Assembly (NCBI GenBank): GCA_032718475.1
Contig: JAUCBJ010002421.1
Location: 1 to 64,000 of the forward strand
Origin: Nemertoderma westbladi
Lineage: Eukaryota; Xenacoelomorpha; Nemertodermatida; Nemertodermatidae
Reading direction: 5' to 3'
DNA length: 64,000 nt
The translations under genes were made by a program, and so were the position numbers. The notes under the pieces are model-generated. The model had not been told where the DNA came from. It saw only the letters and a program-made list of their open reading frames with translations, and ran no database searches. Shown piece after piece: positions 1 through 12,371 of this stretch. Numbering within the stretch: the stretch's first letter is position 1; each line of letters starts with the position of its first letter.

Positions 1-50
1 TGGAACGAATATGCTCAAAGATGCCAGCAAAACCGTACAACTTTTGTTAC

Positions 51-162
51 ATCCTCTTTTGCCCGCAGTGGATGAGGAATGGCCCCTAACTATTGTGCCA
101 TCTGACATCCTCTATTGCCCACAGTGGATGAGGAATGGCCCCTAACTATTGTGCCATCTGAC
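51..162. repeat. 56-bp tandem duplication
   Basis: Two adjacent, nearly identical 56-bp copies (51-106 and 107-162) contain 'gtggatgaggaatggcccc'. They differ at only a few positions, so the duplication is recent. No coding potential is seen. Confidence 0.85.
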
Positions 163-409
163 AAAGGTGTATGAAATATAAATGGGAAAAAGAGGCCCTC
201 AGGATACATTAATGTTTCTTCAATACCATCTTTCATTTATGGCACTTGTTGAAACATGACATCCTTTCGTCAGAAGTCTCATTACTGAAGCAGCTAGTAG
301 AGCATGTCTGGGGATGATGAATTCAGACTCAGAAGATAAATCAAGTCTTCTTTCAGCACTACATGTATTCGGGGGATGTCACTATGATGGTTGTATAAAA
401 TAATATAAA

Positions 410-807
410 ATGTCTTATATTAAGTATCAAAATATATTTCAATAACCAAGGTTATCAATAACCAAGTATTTTGGTGCAATAACACATACTGTATTATAGT
501 TTCTTGTTTGTATTAGCTATTTAGGTAGGGTTCAGTTAATAATACTTCGTTTTTAGATAGGCCTAATTATACAGGTTGAACACCAGACCTGCAGACTGCC
601 AGATGGTATGTCATACAATGATACATACTTTATTAATAATTTATTAATAATTACAGACTGGTATTATATCATTACTACATTATCGTACTGCCATTACTTA
701 CTTCTGTTATTGTTAATTGACAATGATAACCTTGGTTATTGAAATATATTTTGATATTTAATAAACCTTGGTTATTGAAATATATTTTGATATTTAATAT
801 AAGACAT
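410..807. mobile_element. Short inverted-repeat (MITE-like) element
   Basis: A left arm at 410-453 (starting atgtcttatatt) is matched in reverse complement by 764-807 (ending aatataagacat) over about 44 bp. The right arm is partly duplicated in tandem (728-763 before 764-807). The interior is A+T-rich and non-coding. No clear target duplication is visible, so the superfamily is unassigned. Confidence 0.6.
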
Positions 808-1616
808 TTGATATTATATTATACTATTATTATTGTATTCACCACCTATAGAGCAAATTTTGGATAACTATGATGGTTGAAATTATCGTCTTCAGGAATA
901 ATTTCATAAAAAAATATGGGATAATATCAAGAAATATGGCTGATAAGAGTTCAGAATTATATGACTTAATGGAAACACGTGGCATTTCTGTGAAGGTAGA
1001 TAAAGGTATGAAGGTAGATAAAATAGACTCCAGCACTATTCTTATCATGAGCGATGCCCAACTTTCGATGTATATCCTAGCTTATTGGTGATAGAATTGC
1101 GTACTGTTGCGTTTTGTAATATCAAATCCAAAACTGTACCATTAATGTCTGATTCAATCACTGGTTATTCAGCCGGTTCTAACCATGGTAACTCATGTGA
1201 TAAACAACAACAAATGCTTATTGATAAGTTAAGTCATATGGGAAGGTTTACTGCAAAAAAATCGATCGAAAAGGTTAGGATTGTTTGATAATCAGTTGGC
1301 ATCGAAATAGACCTATTGGTTTGAATTAGGTTGGATGAACTACTGACAGGAATGTGAAGGATTCAAACAAGTTTGAATGAATACCAGTAGGGTAATAAGA
1401 CATCTTTCTTATCTAAGGAGACAAATCTCAAGGAGGTTATAGTACAAGGTAAACGGCTGTTCTTCCTTGATGGAAAATCTCCCATGGGTCGCATTGGAGA
1501 ATTCTCATTAGAACATTGAGACTTTCAAGGCCGAACTCTCACTAATAATGATAAATTATTATTAACAATAATTATTATTTATGATAATTTGCCAACTCTA
1601 ATGTTGGTAATGGCCT

Positions 1617-2018
1617 AGAGGAAGTTATTGAGATAGATATGTACAGGAAACAGGAGGAAGTTTGCGAATCCATAGAGATAGAACCACCACAAGAATCAGA
1701 AGGTTCTTCTTCTCCTTCATTGGTATATAGTTTAGCAAAGCTGGAAGTGTCTAGCCTTAGATGAAACAGGAAAGAACATTATTAATGCAGACTGGAGTGA
1801 TGTTTTATACGGATGCTTTACAGGATTTGAAAGAGAAACGTTTGATCCAAAAAATATGCTGTTAGTCAAGTTTGATAGGATTCCATTCCTCCTCTAGGCT
1901 TTCACCCAGAGCCAATTATAGTATTTATTATTCATGAAGATTGCAATTTCATCGATGGAATGCCCTGTGTCAACACCTGCATGATGCAGCTAGAATTACT
2001 GGTGATGGATGGCTACTG
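1617..2018 (+). pseudogene. HECT-like domain fragment, frameshifted
   Basis: Two reading-frame pieces read like the C-terminal part of a HECT-type ubiquitin ligase of the kind often carried in animal transposon-rich DNA. The first, about 1758-1896, contains 'DWSDVLYGCFTGFE'. After a frame change near 1893 the second, to about 2018, contains 'PPLGFHPEP' and 'NTCMMQLEL'. These match the PPLGF...P and NTC...L positions near the HECT catalytic cysteine, the cysteine being that of NTC. A stop near 1763 and the frame change mean it cannot be translated as one protein. The assignment is from memory of the family; a chance match is possible but unlikely given the ordered motifs. Whether it is a host or transposon copy is unknown. 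Confidence 0.45.
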
Positions 2019-2246
2019 ACGAAATAATCCAAACCTAAGATGTACCAAATTAGTTCTGGAATACCTATATTTCATGCTGTGTATCCTTTATCCTTTTTTG
2101 CCCATTTGTCTTCCAGAAATTTACAACTTGTAATTATTTCATTCGCCAATTCCCTACTTTACCCAGTGAATACAACCGGTTCTTTGGTTTCTGTCAGTAT
2201 ATTTTTGCAGTGTTCCTCTTTACCAGCTGCATACTTTAATATATAG

Positions 2247-3570
2247 GAGTTTATAAACCGTTAATAAGGAACTTGTACATTGGTACAGGAATGCATAAGA
2301 GAGAACAGTCTAGGAATGGTAGGAACCATAATAAGTGTTAACAAGCAGCAATTCAAGTTAACAATAAGTGTTAGTGTAATAACATAAGTGTTATCACCTT
2401 GGTCAATGGATTTTGTGTAACGAGCTTTGATCATAGATTTTTGATCAGAGTCTCTTCTTTATATACTCTCGATTTCTTATTGAAATAAAGTTCATTAGAG
2501 CGAGGGGGGTACTTTGTATGATGACAGATTGGTTTGCCATTCCAAAACTTTCATGAAATGGACTCTTTTACTGTCATCAAATTCTTTCTAACATTGTTAA
2601 TGACATTGCAAATCCTTCGATTTATGCCCATATGAATATGTTGTTTGCTCCCAAGAGCGTTTTGATCTTGGAACTTGTACCTCCACCAAATAGTTTTGAT
2701 TATGTCCAATAGGTTGTTGGGACTATTTTGGATCCAGTCCATTATATAATGTGTTGTCAGTTACCAGCATCGAATCCGTATTCCATTATATAATGTGTTG
2801 TCAGTTACCAGCATCGAATCTGTACCAGAGAATGGGCCTACCTACATGAAACTACATGGTCTTGCTGTCGGACAAGATCATTCCTGTGTTTATCAACAAT
2901 TTTCGAATATATTGTGGTAACTAAGTCCCACTTTCCTTCCTTTGCTGTAAGTTCATTGACCTTTCTTTTGCAGTAATTTACTTCATTAAAATTTAATTAT
3001 TGTTCTCTTGCAGCAAAATATGCTTTGTAATCAGACTGCAATTTAAGGCTATTATTAATTTTTGTATCGAAAGCAAAATCAAAAAAAGATAAAATTTGTG
3101 GGAATAATCCAGTATCATAAATTCGAAATTTAACCCCTAAAACCCTCAACGAAACGTTATCCTCCCCCATTGCATTATCCATACTTGACTTACATAGTTA
3201 TTAAAGTTTATGGGCACAAACATGATAATAATAGTTGTTGTCATGAATTCAATACAATCGCACCAAAGAAGTAATAAGACAAATTCGTTCTTATTCTTGT
3301 AAATAAAACAAGTTGAAATGTTTCAATTTTAATCCGCGATTTAACAATATATATTAATTAAATACAACAATGATACTGTATTTTTATTATAGCAGAGTAC
3401 ATTTCAGTATACGAGAATCAACAGAAGTACTCTGTCTAACTAAAATTAATTCAGCTGGCCTGTTACCTAACATAGCACACATTGAGTAAGAAACCTTGTA
3501 TATATTCCCATAGGATTCACTGAAAAGAGCCATTCAGCTGACCGGGTAATACTTTACAAACTACTGTCTG
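2247..3570. other. Non-coding stretch with a 44-bp tandem duplication
   Basis: No credible gene is seen. At 2739-2826 a 44-bp segment beginning ccattatataatg is duplicated in tandem (starts at 2739 and 2783). A short piece around 3295-3350 resembles the dispersed repeat at 3571-4026. Confidence 0.6.
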
Positions 3571-4026
3571 GGATAGTGTGACTGAGTAAAAACAACTTTA
3601 CTGTACTTGGCAATTAATATACTTATCTGCAGTTTGGGCCTATTCAATAGCATTCATTACTAGTCATCATGTTTTTCATATCGTAGTTTCATATCATAGT
3701 TCTTGCAAACCGGCAGTTTTTTAACAAAATACCACCACTTACTTTTTTCAGTGTAGTATACTTCTCTGCAGTTTGGGCCTATTTAATAGCATTCATTACT
3801 AGACCCTCTCTATCATTTTTTTTTCATGAGCACACCTGCTGGTGTTTCTATCATTGAGTCTATGCCAATTTTCGTTTTATGGGGCTATTTTTGGAAATAA
3901 AACGAGTTGAGATGTTTCCATTTAAACCGCGATTTCACAAGTACCCATAGAAATCTATTTTCATGGTTCATGCAAAATTTCATCAAAATCGTTAGAGCCG
4001 TTTTTGCTCTAGGTCAGTAGTCAGTA
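3571..4026 (+). repeat. Dispersed repeat, copy 1
   Basis: The segment contains 'cagtttgggcctat', 'catgagcacacc' and 'caagtacccatagaaatc' in an order that recurs at 50547-50895. Its first part (gcagtttgggcctat) is also internally repeated about 140 bp apart. It is non-coding. The two copies show a mobile or segmentally duplicated origin of unknown class. Confidence 0.65.
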
Positions 4027-4555
4027 GCTTTTATTTCTTATTACAGTAATCAAGTCTTACGACTTGCTAATAATTATTATTATTATTTATGATCAATTAC
4101 TGGGCCCATTCTCACAAAAGTTAGCCAAAATGGGTGTTTCCAAAATTTATTTTCGAGGAAATATAACAAACCTATATATTTTCTGAAAGCTCTTGATGTC
4201 AGGAATTTCATAGTACAGATCTTAGCTGATAGGATAGCTGGCTGTATGGTATAGGAAGGCTGTAGGGTGTGTAAGAGAGGATATAGTCTGCCGTTGGTTT
4301 GAGAAGTATTAATCCCGAAAAGTCTTGCTGCCAAATAAAAATAAATATTTCTTGCTTTTTACCCTGTTTATACGCTATTTTGTCCCTATAGGAATCTTTG
4401 CGTATTTTAAAAATACCGCAAATCTACACAAGAAATGCACTGTTCATACAATTAGGGGAATTCAAAGGACAAAGGATTTCCTTCTAAAGGCAGACATTAT
4501 ACACATATAGATACGCGCTTCAATTGCGTTTAACCCATTGGTGGCGACCTGGGGG

Positions 4556-4920
4556 CTAAAAAATCATTCTTGGCACTGTTCCAAATTGTTTGTCTGTCTG
4601 TCTGTTGCTCTGTCTGTCAATAATATATGCCACCACCGTGCTAAAATTTTGGCTACAGGGGTTTTCATAGTCGATGATTTCATTTCCGATGTCAGATTTC
4701 ATGTATGATGGAATCTGGTATGTCTGTTTGTCAGTTTGTCTGTCTGTTGTTAGATCTGTAAAATATATAATATGCCTCACCCACCACCTTGCCAACATTT
4801 TTGCTATGGGGGTTTTCATAGTCGGTGATTTCATTTCTGATATCAGATTTCATGTATGATGGAATCTGGTCTCTCTATTTGTCAGTTTGTCTGTCTGTCT
4901 GTTGATCTGTCCATAAAAAA
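4556..4920 (-). repeat. Tandem repeat of ~150-bp units with tetranucleotide (CTGT)n
   Basis: The block 'ggttttcatagtcg'...'cagatttcatgtatgatgg' occurs twice with a period of about 150 bp (anchors near 4658 and 4808), each followed by a ctgtctgt run. The reverse complement matches the units of the array at 15890-16420, so this is a second, opposite-strand locus of the same satellite family. Confidence 0.7.
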
Positions 4921-5389
4921 TACAAACATATAATTATTCTGCCAATTATTTATTATTAACAAATATTAGTGCGGTGGGTAATCAGAAAAGCATGCTGGGC
5001 ACAAACCGGCGGCTGGTTAGGACACACAATGTAAACGTATCTGGTGTATTACATAGTTTATGATACCAGCAAACACGACAACGCTTTTGCGGTCGTGTAC
5101 TAGTTTTTTTTCACTGAGTCATGCTTTTTTTTTCATGTTTTTTTTTCATGATTAAGTTATTATTATTCAATAATATGAGAAACCCGCCACCAAACTTAAA
5201 TATTTGTATAGACAAGGTATTACTGTACTAATTGATTGAAACGGAAAAAAACAAAGGGCAAGGGAAATTCAAAAACTAGTTTGCATATCCCTTCAGTTCT
5301 TACGGTGCTCAATGCAGCCAAATTTATCCAGACAAAAATAATATTTACTTACAAGTCACCCGAAGTCACCACCAGTCACCCATGGTCAC

Positions 5390-5590
5390 CACCAGTGACC
5401 CGCGGCACTGCCGGTGACCCCAGGCACTGCAAGTGACCCGCGGCACTGCTGGTGACCCGCGGCACTGCCGGTGACCCGCAGCACCGCCAGTGACCCGCGG
5501 CACCACCGGTGACCCGCAGCACCGCCAGTCACCTATGGTACCACTGGTCACCCTCGGCACCGCGAGTCACCGCCAGTCACCCCCAGTGCA
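5390..5590. repeat. 19-bp G+C-rich minisatellite
   Basis: About nine or ten units of the form gtgacccgcggcaccgccg follow one another with a 19-bp period. The last ones read gtcacc and preceding degenerate gtcaccacca units start near 5358. It is a G+C island in A+T-rich DNA. ORFs on both strands across it are by-products of the repeat. Confidence 0.85.
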
Positions 5591-7080
5591 ATTTTAATCA
5601 GGAGGGAAATTTGAAATTGTATGTACTATGTACTGCTAGCAGGGTATTGATTGCAGTATTGCTGTATTGTGTTGCATTTCATGTTGGTGTAGGCCATGGC
5701 TTGATTATTATTCCTGCAGTCCTGTATTCCTGCTGTTTGTTGCATTACAGCTTTAGGCCTACTGTAGTACATGTACATGATTTATGATTACGATTACAGT
5801 ACTGGTACTTTCAGTTGGGTTGGGTATAACTTTTCACCATATCCGCATTAATTAGGCTACTGGTATACATTTCAGCATTTGCCATATCCGTATACTGGTA
5901 CATGGACACACTGCACATATGCAACTGTATTTAATGGGTTCCTACAGCAGTATAGTCCCATGGCGAATTACCGGTATCCGTATTCAGGGCAGGCCCTATT
6001 GATAAGTTTTACATGTACAGGTACACACGGCGTTACATGTTGCACCCATCTTGGCTTTTTACTTAGCCAGCGCATGATTTTTTGGACGTGGTGCCGAGTT
6101 CGCCGCAGGAAATAAAACTTTTCCAAGGGTATGCAGATATGTGATTTAACAAATTAGGCATTGTGGGGTAGTACAGCAGTAAAACTGCACAGAACATATG
6201 CATACCTACCTATACATAGTGCAGAGATAGGTCAGTAGGTAGGCCTACTTTAAGTGAAGTGATTTAAAGAATGCTTTTTAAAGTATGCCATTACGATAAC
6301 ATATACGTATGTACTGTACACATTATGGATACAGCGAAAAGTTATACCCCTTTCAGTTCATTCAGAGTTGTGAGAAGATGGAAACCATCAGAGTAACAAT
6401 AGTAGAGTTGTAAACCAATTAGTGAACTAAGAAGAACTTTACTTAGCAATTTGCGCCACAATATTAATAACAAGATTTCCAATATTAATAAAGAAACAAT
6501 AGAGTTAAAAGGTTGTTTGGATGAACGATTGAACCATTCTATCTAAAAGGTTTCCGCTACACCTAAACAAGCTACTGGATCCACCAGAATGCATGGTCAT
6601 TGCCGATTAACTCTTCCGATTAACTGAATGACTCATTATCTTCTGTCATCGAAATACTAAGAGCGAAGATTTTAGTTGATAACAAGTGTATGGCGTTAGA
6701 TATGCATTACCGACGATGTAAATAGCTTTAGTTATTCTTTGTGGTCATCCAGTGGCGAACTTTCGGAAGCGTTCAAGACATTGAAGAAATATATACAAAG
6801 CAAATGCATCGTAGGAACTCCTAAAATATGTTTCCATGCAAAACTTAGTTCAATGGAAGGCATTTCCCCTTAAGTCGGATACTCACCTACGAATGCATGA
6901 TAATGATATGGTTGAAATCTTGGAGCGCAATCAAGTTGTTCTTGGTTCCCCTTCAACATCAGCTAATGTCATTGACGTATTTGAAAATTATTCTTTAGTC
7001 TTTAGTTTTAATTAATCTTTAGTGTCTTTTTACATTTCAACAGGTTGGTTCTTCTTTCTTCTCTGTATTCTGTTCCAGTA
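5591..7080. other. No recognised feature
   Basis: About 1.5 kb of A+T-rich sequence shows only short scattered ORFs without recognisable motifs. No RNA gene or element boundary was recognised. Confidence 0.5.
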
Positions 7081-7690
7081 GCCAATTTATCGACCCCAGC
7101 CTGGTGTACCACTGAGGGACGCAGTCCTTGTTGACTCGGTCGACGACTGAGCCGGTATTTCTCCTGGAGGGTTCTCATACTCATATCTTTCAGTTGCGAG
7201 AGTAAACCGCTTGTGGTCGCAACTCATACAAGCATCTTCGCAGTAGGTCGCCGTTGGTTGATTATCTTCCGCTGACCTTGTCAGCATGTCTAGATGTTGG
7301 TTGATTACCTTCTGCCTATCCATGGCCTACAGCCCTGCTGCCAACTGTAGGGGTCCTTTTGTTACAGTACCCTGAACCAAGTGTGCCTCCTGGGTTAGGT
7401 TACCTAACACTGGTAGAGGAGCATCCAGTATAGACAGAGCGGGGGCGTGTATCATCTCTGCAGATACGTACGTACTCAAGCCTTTGCCTTCAATGGTGCC
7501 CTAGGTGCTGTAGCCCTCAATGACTTATTTAGTTGGTGGCGCTGAAACCAACCCACTCTCAATGAACTAAATAATGAATACGCTACTGGTGCTTATCGGG
7601 CCTGCCCTACTGGGCTGACAGTTACAGGTAGTACCACATTACTGCCATAGTGGTAGCAGGATCTGGGGACCTGACCTGCCATTAAAATAT
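7081..7690 (-). other. G+C-richer segment, possible LINE 5' region
   Basis: Base composition changes abruptly here. On the minus strand there is a 78-codon ORF (7323-7087) with a CxxC pair (DACMSCDH) but no domain I recognise. The right edge 'gacctgacctgccat' resembles the 5' edge of the LINE at 50920-54233 ('cctgacctgacc'). This may therefore be the 5' part of a related LINE read on the minus strand. That link is weak and is an inference. Confidence 0.3.
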
Positions 7691-7966
7691 AACAGTTTTG
7701 ACATAAAAATATAACAGTTAATTATATTGTAAGTTATTATTGAATTATACCGAATTATAAATATTATTGCAGTTGACCCAATAGTCTTTTTTTGTAATAA
7801 GAACGAAAAGATTGTCTCATTTTTTTAACCTTTAATTGAGGTGAGAGTGAGAATTTATGAAATTCAATATGAATTTTCTCAAAACTATAATAGATTATAA
7901 ACCTATTAAATGAAACTATATAACCAAACATTATTTAAACTCAAATATTAAACTTTAAAGTTAAGT

Positions 7967-9850
7967 TCAGTCCAATATTCCTAAGTTTAAGTTCATGTTC
8001 AATCTATTTCTTCTTGTTGGGGAGTTTTTGCAACGAGTGGAGCTGACGTTTCTTGTTGACTTCTCAATGATAAAAGTACGCCCAGGTCCTGGATTGGGAG
8101 GAGATGTAAAATGGCAGAGCAATGCATTCAAACAACATCCACCAATATCGTCATTTATAGGCCAGTGAAAGGTAGTTTCTGGGCCATGGGGATGCATAAA
8201 CATTACCTTTAAAATGACAGTGTCTGCCTCACGTTCAATCCCAGAAACAGTTCCTAACCACCACTTTCCTTTAAACGGTGCAATAATAAAGTCTCCATAG
8301 CGAACTATAAAAATCAATTGATAGGGAAACAAGCAGCCATCGATTATTTCTATAACAGAGTTGTCACATAGATCAATCTCATTTGTATCTTCAGAGACAC
8401 TAGAGGGGACATCATTTTCCTGGAATAAATGCACCTTAGTTTACTAGTTGAATCAATAGGTAACTCTTTGTATCTAATTTGGTTTCCACACAGGGTTCCA
8501 ATGCAATGCATGGACTTTATTTGAGGGATGGGTTGAACATTTTCCCAAAACTTATCTAATATTTCAATCATTGACTGAATGAACCGCATCCTTACTAACC
8601 TTGATAACATTAATTTCTTTCGCATTTTCTGTTGCACACTGAGCAAATTCATTAAATGAGGTCACGACCACTTTACAACTTTGGATCTTGTCATACACAC
8701 TATGCTTAAGGTGACTTCCAACTCCATCAACGGCTCCTTTGCCATGGGAAGTGGCAAAAAAATTCCAAGTGATCTTAGGAAGTTTTATGGATGTCATTGC
8801 TGACAAGGTAAACTTTTGTTTAAAAAAAATTGATTGGCTCTCGTCATTACCATACCAAGGAACAGCTGTATAAACACCGTATTGGTCCTTAGACCAATGT
8901 GCAGACTGAACTTCATCCTGATGGTTTACTGCGACGTTTTCAGAAAAAATCAACCAGTAGTAGGACTGGATTGAAAAGAGAAGTTGACGCCGTTTATCCT
9001 TAAAGCTTTTTTAGCTTGCTCACGTCTTGTAAATGAATGTTTTAGAAAATCTGGTAGAGCTGATGTCATTTTCTCCAGAACTTCAGCTTTGCTAAGAGTA
9101 TAGGGGACTTTCTCAGTCTTTTTCTTCTTTGAAACAGTCATATCTTCAACATCCGGGCCTTTCGAATTCACAGCTATACGTTCCCATAAATGGAATGAGA
9201 CACTATCATCCGTACCACTGGTCCCAGCCAACTGCAGCTTAATGCCATTCAAGCGGCATCTACTACAGTTCCCAAACATGCAGTCCTTTGATTCAGGGTT
9301 ACATACTAATATTGCTTCCAACTCTGTGATTTTTGGCATTTAATTCCTTCTTTAAAGTATCAATCATTACATTTGTATTTTCATGGTATATACAACGCAA
9401 ACATTTGAAGGAATATCACTAACATAAAGAACGTTTGGGGGTCGAAGAGAAGTGACTTTGGAACATCGAATTGCTTACCAGGATTCTCTTTTATGAACTC
9501 TGATTGGGCCTCAGAGATAGTCATCGTTAAGTAATGTCTTTGCAGTTTAACTTTTATACTGTCAATAACATCGAAGAAGTAAAATCTTTGATACCAGATG
9601 CCATAACAGATATCGTGTCACTCTTGTAGAAGGTTTTAACTCTGTTTACAACATCAAGGTCTAATGCATTCCATGATAATCTCTTTATTGTTTAGGTTTA
9701 GGTTTATCAGATATGAGTAGGCCATATTCAATGGCCATTTCTTTCACTAGCTGTTGTTGTTTTCTTGGCGATTTTGGAAGTGTTCCACGCACCCTAGATA
9801 CTGCTTTTTTTTAAGTATGTGAAGTTTTATACCCAATTCTTTGGGTTGAC
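7967..9850 (-). pseudogene. Transposon-borne protein gene, multiply frameshifted
   Basis: Minus-strand reading runs from about 9850 to 7967 through at least five frames. In order it contains a 'TFYKSDTISVMASGIKDF' block (near 9640-9560), 'MTISEAQSEFIKENPGK' (near 9520-9470), a Cys-rich 'KDCMFGNCSRC' (near 9280), 'WNFFATSHGKGAVDGVG' (near 8770-8715) and a C-terminal 'HPHGPETTFHWP' region (near 8195-8150). I recognise this order from a protein family that recurs in high copy in invertebrate and fish genomes and behaves as a transposon gene; I cannot name its superfamily with confidence. Frame changes occur near 8950, 8600 and 8420, so this copy is dead. A second, independently interrupted relative lies at 17220-20900. 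Confidence 0.6.
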
Positions 9851-9979
9851 CCACTGAGCCGCTTACATTCTCGACACTTTTGAACTCTTAGTTTATTGTC
9901 TTTTCGATGCTCTTGTGCTTTGGCTGATTGTCTTTTCGATGCTCTTGTGCTTTGGCTGGTTCCATTTCGGAAACCTTTT

Positions 9980-10340
9980 TTCTATTTATCTTGTTCCTCT
10001 CTCTATTCTTTGCACGCTCCTCATTCTTCTGCTCCTAATAAAGATCACCATCCAGTTCTTCATGATCTCGGGTTGCAGCCTTCTGACATAGATATCTCTC
10101 ATCGTTTCGGGGTAAAAAATAATGACCATGGTAAATCGCGACCTGTTCTAGTCTGTCTTCTGTCCCAGGCAAAGAAAATCCATGTTATGAAAAACAAGGT
10201 TTCAGTTGCATCAAACGGCCTCTTTATTACCAAACATCTGACGAAAAGACGTGCCACTCTACTCAGTACTTTAAAGGAGCACAAATGGAATGGTCTGCTT
10301 TCTCTCGGCATATACATTCAATGGAACCATCATGGCTAAG
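9980..10340 (+). pseudogene. LINE ORF1-like C-terminal fragment
   Basis: The segment at about 10051-10290 reads 'LGLQPSDIDISHRFG', then 'SRPVLVCLL', then 'LFITKHLTKRRATLL'. This is the pattern of the RNA-binding C-terminal half of LINE ORF1 proteins: a D-I-x-x-x-H-R motif, then R-P-V/I, then an I-x-x-x-L-T-x-x-R motif. The upstream part of the 147-codon ORF (from 9896) is low-information and partly duplicated (cttttcgatgctcttgtgc twice), so it is probably not part of the protein. No ORF2 follows. Confidence 0.5.
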
Positions 10341-11145
10341 GCCCAGGAGGGTGTCAAACCTGTGCCAATCCACAGCAACGTGGACATCGGCACTCTAATT
10401 CGTGGTTCAGGTCTAAGTAAAGGCGAGTAGACATTTGGCAAATTGGCCTATTTTATACTGGTTCCGAGTATCTTTTACATTCTTCGTACCGCTGCTGCAT
10501 CATGCAGCAGTGTACTACAGTACCAATCCCAATAAGCATTAACTTGGTCATTTTGGCGGCCAAAATTACCAAAATGGCCAAACAAAAACTGCGGTATTCA
10601 TGAAAGGAACTGCTGGCTGAGGCACATTGGCTTGTCAATCACAGCCAGTGAATAGAGGCTGAGTGTAAGTAAAGCACAGCCCAGCATGTTGGCACTGAGG
10701 TAGAGTTCTGAGGTAGAATTCTCTTTAGGTACCTTTACAGTAGGTAGAGAGAAAGGCTCCAGTGTAGTAACCCCTGCGCTCGCCACTGTAGTAAACATGC
10801 CTGTAAGAGTGCAGTCTGACATATTTTTTACTAATAATTAACACACTTTTACCTGTAACTTAGGATATAAGCAGTGTGCTAGCACTTGCAGCGTAATAAT
10901 TAATTAATTATTTACTTTTATTATTTTCGATTGGTAATAAAAATAACAAGTTCATATATTTAATTCGTAAAAATTCTTTAAAATATGAGAAAAGTACTTT
11001 ACACAGATTTTTCTTTATTTAGCTGTTTAGTAGGCTATAATATAAATGCTCTCATAAATACAGTTAGGGAGGGGGGAGGGGAACTGGACGCAATAAAAAT
11101 TCATCCCTCTCCAGGGGAAATTTGATGCAAATAACAGATGATTAC

Positions 11146-11352
11146 TCTCAAAAATAAAACTGCAACCTGTTCATTTATGTTTAATTTATTGTTTTGGTTA
11201 AAATAACGTGCCACTATAACCTGCTCCTTTCCCTAAATTGAGAATTTTACTCTCAAAAATAAAACTGCAACCTGTTCATTTATGTTTAATTTATTGTTTT
11301 GGTTAAAATAACGTGCCACTATAACCTGCTCCTTTCCCTAAATTGAGAATTT
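11146..11352. repeat. 105-bp tandem duplication inside the TIR element
   Basis: Two copies starting tctcaaaaataaaactgc (11146 and 11251) are almost identical. The block is absent from the related element at 39980-41108, so it arose or was acquired after the copies split. A C-run follows at about 11360-11378. Confidence 0.85.
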
Positions 11353-11897
11353 AACATTAAGTCCCCCCCCCCCCCCCCCTGTCTCAATAAATAATAATTA
11401 CATAATCATAAATTCACCCAAATATGCCGATTCTGTTAGCACAGAGCCAGAGCCTGATATTGTAATGTTTTCAGTTACTATCACCCTCGAATTCAGACCC
11501 AGCTACTAGAAATAGGCCGCGCCGCCTAATCTGAATTTCATCAGTATACCGAACTGGTTCGAGACAGAGTGTCGCTATTTAATAGCTACCTCTCGGAGCT
11601 TAATAGCTACCTGTAACAGACCCAGCTTCTAATTATAAAACTATAATTAGGACGCCTTCATACAGAACACATTGCCATTTCATAACGACTCTAAACTGAA
11701 GCTACACAAAGGAAAAGGTGAGAAGTGATTATCTAATAATAACACACAATCCGATTATTATACATACAGTTCCTCCTTTTAACAAAGCCGCATCCAACTA
11801 ACTCCCTTATTACGAATTAGCCTGTGCTGTATCAATGCCTCAGTGGGTGGTCTCTACCAAAACTGCAAAGGCCCAACTCAGCTCCGGGTAAGTTAAC

Positions 11898-12371
11898 TAC
11901 TACTACTACTACTAGGATCGGCATGCTGCATTGCAGCTGCATTTTTAAGAATGCTGTGCCGGCTTGTCAACAAATTTGCACCGCCACAACTCCCTATCAC
12001 CCATGACATTTGCTAGATCATCCGCATCTTTAAGGCCAGTGTCCTTTAAGATGCGTCTCAAGAAAGTCATGGGCTGTCCACCATGCTTATTCACTCCATG
12101 AGGCCGCCAAAGTACAAGATTATGCACTGGCTGGTCCTCACGGCGAAAGCAATGTCCTGCAAAGCGGAGGCGATTTTGTTCCAGTGTCAAGCTTGGGGGA
12201 ACCAATGAGACACCTCCAATGTTATATAGTGTCTGGTTGGAGATGTGTGCATTGTACTTGACACAATGAACCCGGCGTAGCATTCTTGTGAATGTGCCAT
12301 CCAGAGATTTGGTGTCCTCAGCAGTTAGAGCCCAGCATGGACTCCCATAGAGGAGTACTGGAACTACTACT
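11898..12371 (-). mobile_element. 5'-truncated LINE 3' end with 12-bp target duplication
   Basis: The minus strand encodes the end of a LINE ORF2 ('LLYGSPCWALTAEDT', 'ISNQTLYNIGG', 'GHCFRREDQPVHN') and finishes in a (TAG)n microsatellite tail. The insertion is flanked by perfect 12-bp repeats gggtaagttaac at 11886-11897 and 12372-12383. The homologous TIR element at 39980-41108 has the single uninterrupted site (ccaggtaagttaac near 40876). It is the same LINE family as 50920-54233. Confidence 0.9.
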
